From Gammaproteobacteria bacterium (GTDB lineage Bacteria > Pseudomonadota > Gammaproteobacteria > Steroidobacterales > Steroidobacteraceae), in the NCBI GenBank assembly GCA_027451085.1, contig DAIDKA010000081.1:1-7322 (forward strand): DNA of 7,322 bases. Direction: 5' to 3'. Numbering within the stretch: position 1 is the first letter of the stretch; each line of letters starts with the position of its first letter. Below, in pieces: positions 1 to 5,221 of the stretch. A program made the translations under genes and the position numbers. The notes below the pieces were generated by a model. It made no database searches and had not been told where the DNA came from. It saw only the letters and a program-made list of their open reading frames with translations.

Positions 1-574
1 GGTTCTGCAGCGCGGTGTACAGCGCCAGGGGCAGGGTGCGGGTCTGTCCCGGGATGTTTGATACGAAGGTGATGACGGCACCGAATTCACCCAGCCCGGC
101 GGCGAATGCGGTGACGCAGCCGGCGAGGATGCCAGGCAGCATCAGGGGCAGGGTGATGCTGTGGAAGCGGTCGATGGCGCCCGCCCCCAGGGTGCGGGCT
201 GCATCCTCCAGGCCGGTGTCCACGGCATCCAGGGCGATGCGGATGGAGCGCACCATCAGCGGCAGGGTCATGACGGCGACGGCCAGCACCGCCCCGGCGC
301 GCGTGAACACCAGCTGCACTCCAAAGGCCCGGTGCAGCCAGTGCCCGAGCGGGCCGCGATTGCCGAACAGCAGCAGCAGGATGTAGCCAGTGAGCACCGG
401 TGGCAGCACCAGCGGCAGGTGCACGAAGGCATCAAGCAGGGTGCGGCCGGGGAAGCGGCGGCGCACCAGGACGTAGGCCAGCGCGATCGCCACCGGCAGG
501 TCGAGCAGCAGGCTTGCGCCTGCGACCTGAAGGCTCAGGCGCAGGGCTTGCAGGTCTTCAGGAGTCAGGAGCAT
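1..574 (-). CDS. modB: Molybdate ABC transporter permease ModB (3' end cut by window edge)
   Basis: Inner-membrane permease of the molybdate importer; it would pair with a periplasmic binding protein (ModA) and an ATPase (ModC), neither of which lies in the window. Reading the minus strand from the ATG at 574 gives 191 codons without a stop. ModB proteins are usually about 220-230 residues, so roughly the last 35 are missing. Hydrophobic segments lie at about 12-37, 47-70 and 88-110. The second contains the family-typical LPPVLTGY (residues 57-64), followed by a GNRGPLG loop. The ABC-permease EAA loop, which docks on the ATPase, is EDAARTLGAG at 123-132, then LPLMLPGILAG at 142-152 and the typical GLGEFGAVITF at 160-170. 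The ATG directly follows the TGA of the upstream HAD gene, so translational coupling is likely. Related permeases (CysT/CysW, TupB) are alternatives, but the motifs fit ModB best. Confidence 0.9.
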   Translation of the reverse strand, partial: MLLTPEDLQALRLSLQVAGASLLLDLPVAIALAYVLVRRRFPGRTLLDAFVHLPLVLPPVLTGYILLLLFGNRGPLGHWLHRAFGVQLVFTRAGAVLAVAVMTLPLMVRSIRIALDAVDTGLEDAARTLGAGAIDRFHSITLPLMLPGILAGCVTAFAAGLGEFGAVITFVSNIPGQTRTLPLALYTALQN

Positions 575-1255
575 TCACAGGCTGCTGAAGTCGTGCTGCA
601 GCAGTTCGTCGATGCGTTCGACGGTGATGTCTGCGGGGGCGAAGGCTGCGACCGCCGCGGTGTCCAGGGCATAGTGTCCCTGGCGCGGGAATACGGTGGT
701 GACGCGCCGTCCCCAGTGTTTGCGCACGCTGTCCAGGATGCGCATCTTGTCATCGATCATGACGTAGCGCCGCGCGGGGAAGTGGCGCTCGACCTCCTCC
801 AGCATCTGCTCCTTGTGGATGTAGATCAGCACCCGGCCGGCGACGGTGTCCCAGATGCCTGAGCGTTGTGCCTTGCGCGGCTGGAACACCACGTCACCGT
901 CGGACAGGATGACCGGGGTGCCGAATTTCCCCAGGTGTCGCAGCACTTCAAGCGCCTGCGGGTACACCCGGTCGGCGAACGGATAATCGACCAGGAAGGA
1001 AGACATCCGCAGCAGCGCCGGATCATCCATGTCCTCCAGGCGGTACTGCTGCAGCGCCCCCAGGTAGTCGACGTAGCCCAGCCTGCCGCGCACCTCCTCC
1101 AGAATCTGCGCATACCGCGCCCGGCTGGCGGGGCCGTGCTCCTGCTCAATATGTTCCATCAGGTCCTGGATCAACCGGTCGTTGTCCAGCAGGGTATTGT
1201 CGATGTCCACCAGGAAGACGACATCATCGGCAGGGACGGGATTGGGGTACGGCAT
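575..1255 (-). CDS. HAD-superfamily hydrolase
   Basis: Cytosolic phosphatase-type hydrolase of the haloacid dehalogenase superfamily; the substrate cannot be read from sequence. From the ATG at 1255 it has 226 residues, and all four HAD motifs are visible. Motif I is DIDNT, with nucleophile D17 and acid/base D19. Motif II is ILSDGD, with S118. Motif III is K148 in HKEQM. Motif IV is MIDDK, with D168 and D169 for Mg2+. A helical cap domain probably fills about residues 25-100. Two starts compete. The ATG at 1255 has AGGA ten bases upstream and gives the short N-terminus usual before motif I. An ATG at 1309 has a better GGGGAG five bases upstream and adds 18 basic residues. I prefer 1255 because a promoter-like TTCACT/TATGAT overlaps the longer start. 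The stop TGA abuts the modB start, so the two genes form an operon; a role linked to molybdate uptake is only inferred from this. Confidence 0.85.
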   Translation of the reverse strand: MPYPNPVPADDVVFLVDIDNTLLDNDRLIQDLMEHIEQEHGPASRARYAQILEEVRGRLGYVDYLGALQQYRLEDMDDPALLRMSSFLVDYPFADRVYPQALEVLRHLGKFGTPVILSDGDVVFQPRKAQRSGIWDTVAGRVLIYIHKEQMLEEVERHFPARRYVMIDDKMRILDSVRKHWGRRVTTVFPRQGHYALDTAAVAAFAPADITVERIDELLQHDFSSL

Positions 1256-1306
1256 GCTGTAAGAATCCTGCCGGTCGCGCCGGCGCAGTTGCAGCGGTTG
1301 GCGGAT

Positions 1307-1312
1307 CATAAT
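1307..1312 (+). promoter_or_regulatory. Candidate -10 element for the SDR reductase gene
   Basis: CATAAT (5 of 6 to TATAAT) on the plus strand shares bases with the opposing TATGAT. It would start transcription near 1318-1319, leaving a leader of about 16 bases that still contains the GGGAGG ribosome site. No convincing -35 lies 16-18 bases upstream; TTGCAG at 1289-1294 is too close. Confidence 0.25.
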
Positions 1313-1314
1313 AA

Positions 1315-1326
1315 CTCCCCGGGAGG
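1315..1326. promoter_or_regulatory. Back-to-back Shine-Dalgarno sequences in the divergent gap
   Basis: CTCCCC (1315-1320) read on the minus strand is GGGGAG, five bases before the alternative HAD ATG at 1309. It abuts GGGAGG (1321-1326), which lies eight bases before the reductase ATG at 1335. The plus-strand site settles the reductase start. The minus-strand site is used only if the longer HAD form exists. Confidence 0.6.
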
Positions 1327-1334
1327 ACAGTGAA

Positions 1335-2369
1335 ATGGCCACAGTGCTCGTCACCGGCGGTACCGGATTCATCGCCAGTCATTGCATCCGGCAGCTGCTG
1401 GAATCGGGGCACGTGGTGAGGGCCACAGTGCGCAGCCGGGCGAGGGAGCCGGGAGTGGGCGCCATGGGGATGGGCGCCGGCGTCGCCACCGCCGGGCGGT
1501 TGTCATTTTTCCAGGCGGAATTGACGCACGACGCCGGCTGGCGCGATGCCATGGCCGGCTGTGACTACGTGCTGCACGTGGCTTCACCGTTTCCCGCGGG
1601 TGTTCCCGCCCACGAGGACGACCTGATCGTCCCAGCCCGCGAGGGCACGCTGCGTGTGCTGGCTGTGGCCCGCGACGCCGGGGTCAGGCGTGTGGTTCTG
1701 ACCTCGTCGTTCGCCGCCATCGGCTACGGCCACCCCGCCCGTGGCGAGCCCTTCGATGAACGCGACTGGACTGATCCTGCCGCCCGTATCGGCGCCTATG
1801 TGAAGTCCAAGACCCTGGCCGAGCGCGCCGCGTGGGATTTCATGGCGCGCGAGTCAGGAGCGCTTGAACTGTCGGTGATCAATCCGGTGCTCGTGCTGGG
1901 GCCCGTGCTGGGACCGCGTTACCCCGCGTCCGTCGCCGTCATCCACCGCATGTTGAGCGGCGGCATGCCGGCATGCCCGAAACTGTGGTACGGCGTGGTC
2001 GACGTGCGCGACGTCGCCGACCTGCACCTGCGCGCGATGACGCGCCCCGAAGGCCGCGGCGAGCGCTTCCTCGCCACGGCAGGGGACTTCATGTCCATGC
2101 TGGAGATCGCCACCGTGCTGCGCAGCGGGCTGGGTGCGGCCGCATCACGGGTGCCGACACGCACCGCGCCGGATGTGCTGGTAAGACTGGCGGCGCTGCG
2201 TCACCCGGTGGTGCGTGAGATCCTGCCTGAACTGGGCAGGGTCAAGAACGGTAGCAGCGCCAAGGCCCGGGAAATGCTGGGATGGAGGCCGCGCCTGCGC
2301 GAGCTTGCGATCATGGATGCAGGCCGAAGCCTGTTGCAGCCAGGGCTCTTGCCCGCTGCGCCGCGTTGA
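1335..2369 (+). CDS. NAD(P)-dependent extended SDR reductase (dihydroflavonol-4-reductase-like)
   Basis: Soluble oxidoreductase of 344 residues. Family members mostly reduce aldehydes or ketones, or act as epimerase/dehydratases; the substrate here is unknown. The Rossmann nucleotide-binding motif is TGGTGFIAS at 7-15. RATVRS follows the second strand, and its Arg residues suggest NADPH preference, as in dihydroflavonol reductase relatives. The strand-4 motif HVASPF precedes the catalytic Ser in TSSFAAIGYG (S124/S125), and the YxxxK catalytic pair is Y155 and K159 in YVKSK. NPVLVLGP is the typical extended-SDR segment after the active site, and VVDVRDVADLHLRAM matches the conserved C-half motif. 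Length is normal for the family. A Gly/Ala/Met-rich stretch at about 40-55 (GVGAMGMGAGVATAG) is looser than usual in the NADP-binding loop. The start is fixed by GGGAGG eight bases upstream. It appears monocistronic, convergent with the small gene downstream. Confidence 0.88.
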   Translation: MATVLVTGGTGFIASHCIRQLLESGHVVRATVRSRAREPGVGAMGMGAGVATAGRLSFFQAELTHDAGWRDAMAGCDYVLHVASPFPAGVPAHEDDLIVPAREGTLRVLAVARDAGVRRVVLTSSFAAIGYGHPARGEPFDERDWTDPAARIGAYVKSKTLAERAAWDFMARESGALELSVINPVLVLGPVLGPRYPASVAVIHRMLSGGMPACPKLWYGVVDVRDVADLHLRAMTRPEGRGERFLATAGDFMSMLEIATVLRSGLGAAASRVPTRTAPDVLVRLAALRHPVVREILPELGRVKNGSSAKAREMLGWRPRLRELAIMDAGRSLLQPGLLPAAPR

Positions 2370-2411
2370 GGGCTGGCCGGTGCCGGCGCGCGACCAGGTG
2401 CGTGACGAGGG

Positions 2412-2588
2412 TCAGAAATCGCGTTCCAATGCGCGATCGACGGCAGAGCGGGCCGTGCGGCCTTCCAGGAAGAAGGGGCGGAAGGCGGCCCAATCCACAT
2501 CGTCCATCGAAATGTAATGCGTGAATTGATCGAGGTCTTCGCGCAGGGCGGTGACGATCTCGATCTGCCATTCAGTCCAGGTCTGCAT
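2412..2588 (-). CDS. Small conserved-looking hypothetical protein, 58 residues
   Basis: Not assigned to a named family. The ATG at 2588 has GGAGG nine bases upstream (complement of 2598-2602), which supports a real short gene rather than the longer open frame reaching 2864. The protein is acidic (12 Asp/Glu against 6 Arg, no Lys), has no signal peptide or membrane segment, and carries Trp at 4, 7 and 33. It ends DRALERDF. The centre holds DDVDWAAFRPFFLEGR (residues 29-44), a compact pattern of the kind kept in small conserved proteobacterial proteins. Predicted as mainly helical and cytosolic. It converges with the SDR reductase (42-base gap) and diverges from the PQQ dehydrogenase. A regulatory or protein-binding role is possible but nothing shows it. 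Confidence 0.7.
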   Translation of the reverse strand: MQTWTEWQIEIVTALREDLDQFTHYISMDDVDWAAFRPFFLEGRTARSAVDRALERDF

Positions 2589-2831
2589 GGAAGTTTTCCT
2601 CCAGCGCAAAATGGATTTGAGACGGGCGCGGACCGGAAGTTCAACCCCGGCGCGCCCGTGTCCTCGGGGTGGACAGGCCATCATCTTAGCCAACGAATGT
2701 TGCGTAAGTTTTTCCGTGTGGTAACGCACGGTTCGCCCCGGGCCCCTCATGCTACGCCTCGGGTGGGTCTGCTTTGCGACAAAGGTCAGTCGCCCCGGCG
2801 GTAAAAAGTGCGATGGGCTGGCGGCATCAAT

Positions 2832-2845
2832 CTGGTCATCACCAG
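2832..2845. promoter_or_regulatory. Operator-like palindrome CTGGT-CATC-ACCAG
   Basis: A perfect 5-bp inverted repeat with a 4-base centre lies about 90 bases before the PQQ dehydrogenase start. Size and symmetry suit a dimeric transcription factor half-site pair, but a match this short can arise by chance in GC-rich DNA. Confidence 0.3.
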
Positions 2846-2853
2846 GATCTGTT

Positions 2854-2870
2854 TGGCCGTACACTGGCCA
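2854..2870. promoter_or_regulatory. Operator-like palindrome TGGCC-GTACACT-GGCCA
   Basis: A perfect 5-bp inverted repeat with a 7-base centre lies eight bases after the preceding palindrome and 64 bases before the dehydrogenase start. The centre contains TACACT (2860-2865), a 4-of-6 match to a -10 hexamer, so a bound protein here could block or position polymerase. No matching -35 was found. Confidence 0.28.
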
Positions 2871-2922
2871 GGCCCGCGGCCGGGTTCATGTCTGCCGGGG
2901 GCTGCATTCAAACAATGAGATC

Positions 2923-2937
2923 GAGGGGGTCGCCGTG
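2923..2937 (+). promoter_or_regulatory. Ribosome binding site fixing a GTG start
   Basis: GAGGGGG (2923-2929) lies five bases before the GTG at 2935. It decides the dehydrogenase start against an in-frame ATG at 2749, which would add 62 unconserved residues ahead of the signal peptide. Confidence 0.75.
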
Positions 2938-5115
2938 GAGACTCGTGGTCGTGTCTTTACCTTGGGAGTGCTGCTCGCCGTGCTGGCCGTGCTGGCCGGG
3001 AGCGCGCTGTCCGCAACCGCCGCAGCTGCGCCTGATACGTCCACAGCCAGCCCAGCTGATGTCACCGCCCGGCGGCTGACACACGCCGAGCGTGAACCCG
3101 GCCAGTGGATGGCCTACGGTGGCACCTATTCGGAGCAGCGGTTCAGCGAACTCAAGCAGATCAACACCGGCAATGTGAACCGGCTGGGGCTCCAGTGGTT
3201 CGCTGACTACGAGACCAACCAGGACCAGCATGGTTCGCCGCTGTACATCGACGGCGTGATCTACGTCTCCACGGCGCGCAACGTGGTCTATGCCTTCGAC
3301 GGCAGGACCGGCAGGACGTTGTGGAAGTACAACCCGATGATCCACGGTGAACGACTGCGCTACAACCTGGGACTGGTGAACCGTGGCATTGCCGCCTGGA
3401 ACGGCAAGATCATCATGGGCACCATCGATGGCCGGCTGGTGGCGATCGATGCGCGCAACGGCAGGCAGGTGTGGTCCACTGATGTCATTCCCGCAAGCCT
3501 GGGGCTGGGGGAGATGGCCAACCATTACTCCATCACCATGGCGCCGCGCGTCGCCAAGGGCAAGGTGTTCATCGGCGCCTCGGGCGGCGAGTTCGGCGTG
3601 CGCGGTTTCATCGCCGCCTTCGATGCCGAGACCGGCAAGGAAGCGTGGCGTTTCTGGACCGTGCCCGGCGATCCGGCCAAGGGCTTCGAGAGCAAGGCGC
3701 TCCAGCGGGCCGCCAAGACCTGGGACGGGCAGTGGTGGAAGGTCTCCGGCGGCGGCGGCACCGTATGGGATGGCGTGCTCTACGACCCGGTGACCGACCT
3801 GCTGTACTTCGGCACTGGCAATGCCACGCCGTGGAATCCGCGCACGCGCGAGCAGGACGGCGGCGACAACCTGTACTCCGCCTGCATCATCGCAGTGAAG
3901 CCGGACACGGGCGAGTACGTCTGGCATTACCAAGAGACCCCGGGTGATGGCTGGGACTACGACGCAGTCAGCCCGATGATGACGGCGGATCTCACCATCC
4001 AAGGCAAGCAGCAGCATGTCATCCTGCAACCGTCCAAGAACGGCTTCTTCTATGTCCTCGAGGCTCGCACCGGCAGACTGCTGAGCGCCGACCCGTTCAC
4101 CGTGGTCAACTGGGCCACGGGCGTGGATATGGCCACGGGGCGCCCGATGGTGGTGCCAGGCGCCCGCTACCGTAGCGATCCCTGGGACCTGGCGCCGGGC
4201 GTGCAGGGCGGCCACAGCTGGCACCCCAATGCGTTCAGTCCCCAGACCGGGCTGGTCTACATTCCTGCCTGGGAGGCCTACTTCACCATGGCGGGCATTC
4301 CACCGGGCGCGAAGGTGCCGCCGGGTTTCAGCCTGGGCATCAGGATGGGCGCCAAGGTCGAGAACCTGCAACCCTATGATCGGCAGGGCGTCAGCGGACG
4401 GCTGGAAGCCTGGGACCCCGTGGCGCGCAAGATCGTGTGGGAGACCCCGCAGTTCGCCAATCCCAGGCCGACCGGTGGCGTGCTGGCCACGGCCGGCAAC
4501 CTGGTGTTCATGGGCAATGGCGGCGGCAAGACCTTGAGCGCCTACGATGCGAAGACCGGCGCCAGGCTCTGGAGCTTCGATGCCCAGACGGCCATATTCG
4601 CGGCACCCATCAGCTACACCCTGGATGGCGTGCAGTACATCGCGGCCAGCGTGGGTGGGGCCGCACAGGGTGGCTACTTCGCGCCAACGCATGCCCGCAT
4701 GCTGGTGTTCGCCCTGGACGGCAAGGCAGTGCTGCCCGAGCCCGAACCCTACACGCCGCCCCAGCTCAATCCGCCGCCGTCCACCGCCTCCGCGCAGGTC
4801 ATTGCCCATGGCGGGGATGTTTACGCCCAGTTCTGCTCCACCTGTCACGGCGTCAACGGCATGCAGGGCCGCACCAGCTTCCCCAATCTCACCGTTTCGC
4901 CGCTGCTATGGACGCAGGGTGGCTTCGATGGCGTGGTGCTGATGGGGGCGCGCGCCGACAAGGGCATGGGCTCGTTCGCCCAGGACCTCAAGTCGGAGGA
5001 TACTGCGGCGATCCGCGCCTACCTGATCGCGCGCGCCAACGCCCTGAAGGCTGGTGGTCCCGGCGCAGCGGCCGCCGCGCCCCCGCGCCAGGAAACAGGG
5101 CACGCGGAGAATTAG
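2935..5115 (+). CDS. PQQ-dependent quinohaemoprotein alcohol dehydrogenase (methanol/ethanol family, type II-like)
   Basis: Periplasmic enzyme oxidising an alcohol to an aldehyde with bound PQQ, passing electrons to its own haem c. From the GTG it has 726 residues, normal for a propeller plus cytochrome fusion. A signal peptide (basic Arg4/Arg6, hydrophobic 8-27) should be cleaved near 29-32. Trp-docking blade motifs recur, for example AFDGRTGRTLW, AIDARNGRQVW, AFDAETGKEAW and AYDAKTGARLW, as in the eight-bladed propeller. Metal ligands align as E219 (GGEFGVRG), N296 (GTGNATPWNP) and catalytic D341; D343 in WDYD is the extra Asp typical of lanthanide-type enzymes. W278 (GGGTVWDG) is the likely PQQ-stacking Trp. 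The C-terminal cytochrome domain has CSTCH (634-638) and probable sixth ligand M678. The usual vicinal Cys-Cys before VNRG is N144-L145 here, and only one non-haem Cys is seen in the mature chain. Substrate unknown. The phosphoesterase follows after 106 bases. Confidence 0.92.
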   Translation: METRGRVFTLGVLLAVLAVLAGSALSATAAAAPDTSTASPADVTARRLTHAEREPGQWMAYGGTYSEQRFSELKQINTGNVNRLGLQWFADYETNQDQHGSPLYIDGVIYVSTARNVVYAFDGRTGRTLWKYNPMIHGERLRYNLGLVNRGIAAWNGKIIMGTIDGRLVAIDARNGRQVWSTDVIPASLGLGEMANHYSITMAPRVAKGKVFIGASGGEFGVRGFIAAFDAETGKEAWRFWTVPGDPAKGFESKALQRAAKTWDGQWWKVSGGGGTVWDGVLYDPVTDLLYFGTGNATPWNPRTREQDGGDNLYSACIIAVKPDTGEYVWHYQETPGDGWDYDAVSPMMTADLTIQGKQQHVILQPSKNGFFYVLEARTGRLLSADPFTVVNWATGVDMATGRPMVVPGARYRSDPWDLAPGVQGGHSWHPNAFSPQTGLVYIPAWEAYFTMAGIPPGAKVPPGFSLGIRMGAKVENLQPYDRQGVSGRLEAWDPVARKIVWETPQFANPRPTGGVLATAGNLVFMGNGGGKTLSAYDAKTGARLWSFDAQTAIFAAPISYTLDGVQYIAASVGGAAQGGYFAPTHARMLVFALDGKAVLPEPEPYTPPQLNPPPSTASAQVIAHGGDVYAQFCSTCHGVNGMQGRTSFPNLTVSPLLWTQGGFDGVVLMGARADKGMGSFAQDLKSEDTAAIRAYLIARANALKAGGPGAAAAAPPRQETGHAEN

Positions 5116-5143
5116 CAGGTGACAGCCTGGGGCTTTCCCGGAC

Positions 5144-5161
5144 ATGTAATCCCCCTGTAAC
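5144..5161 (+). promoter_or_regulatory. Pho-box-like direct repeat (weak)
   Basis: ATGTAAT (5144-5150), four C residues and CTGTAAC (5155-5161) reproduce the 7-4-7 spacing of a PhoB box, whose consensus repeat is CTGTCAT. The all-C linker is unlike the usual AT-rich linker, and no -10 hexamer sits about 10 bases downstream. TGTAAT (5145-5150) could itself be a -10, with GTGACA (5119-5124) upstream at an over-long 20-base spacing. Confidence 0.22.
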
Positions 5162-5213
5162 AGCGAGCCACCAGGCTTGCGCAGCCGGCCCGTCCCGCCG
5201 GGTGTTACAGGGG
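5152..5213 (+). promoter_or_regulatory. Structured leader: predicted three-way junction covering the phosphoesterase ribosome site
   Basis: A perfect 11-bp inverted repeat, CCCCTGTAACA (5152-5162) and TGTTACAGGGG (5203-5213), encloses two local hairpins. The first is GCGAGCC (5163-5169) with GGCTTGC (5174-5180), seven pairs including one G-U, around an ACCA loop. The second is CCGGC (5185-5189) with GCCGG (5197-5201) around a 7-base loop. Junction linkers are 0, 4 and 1 bases. The 3' arm of the closing stem overlaps the Shine-Dalgarno AGGGGAG (5209-5215) before the ATG at 5222, so folding should hide the ribosome site. This could be a cis-regulatory RNA, or the outer repeat may be a DNA operator. 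I do not recognise it as a known riboswitch class. Confidence 0.45.
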
Positions 5214-5221
5214 AGACTTCC

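Larger units (their letters stand above)
1305..1334 (-). promoter_or_regulatory. Candidate sigma70-type promoter for the HAD-modB operon
   Basis: On the minus strand, TTCACT (1334-1329, 4 of 6 to TTGACA) and TATGAT (1310-1305, 5 of 6 to TATAAT) are separated by 18 bases. A transcript would start near 1298, downstream of the alternative HAD ATG at 1309 and upstream of the ATG at 1255. This is a visual match only. Confidence 0.35.
2589..2934. other. Intergenic region between the small gene and the PQQ dehydrogenase
   Basis: This 346-base non-coding stretch separates two divergent genes and should carry promoters for both. I find no protein gene: open frames through it lack a ribosome site and conserved pattern. 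The part near 2680-2725 is less GC-rich than its surroundings and is the likeliest promoter zone for the small minus-strand gene (TAAGAT at 2688-2683 resembles a -10, but no good -35 accompanies it). A 6-bp inverted repeat, ACCCCG (2644-2649) and CGGGGT (2665-2670), lies in the minus-strand leader. Two stronger palindromes near 2832-2870 are listed separately. No clear sigma70 promoter or sigma54 GG/GC element for the dehydrogenase could be picked by eye. Confidence 0.6.

Noticed and set aside
15..862. Plus-strand open frames over the left end
   Set aside because: The opposite strand encodes unmistakable ModB and HAD motifs through the same bases.
2376..2387. GCCGG-TG-CCGGC palindrome after the SDR gene as a terminator
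   Set aside because: Two-base loop and no T-tract on either strand; too short to call a terminator.
2749..2934. Longer N-terminus for the PQQ dehydrogenase from an ATG at 2749
   Set aside because: It would bury the signal peptide behind 62 residues, whereas GTG 2935 has a strong ribosome site at the right spacing.
2908..4848. 646-residue open frame on the minus strand antisense to the PQQ dehydrogenase
   Set aside because: It mirrors the codon periodicity of the dehydrogenase; its translation is a His/Arg/Ala/Gly-rich mix without a recognisable domain, signal or ribosome site.
5152..5213. Inverted-repeat-bounded element as a small transposable element (MITE)
   Set aside because: No target-site duplication flanks the 11-bp arms and only one copy is present in the window.
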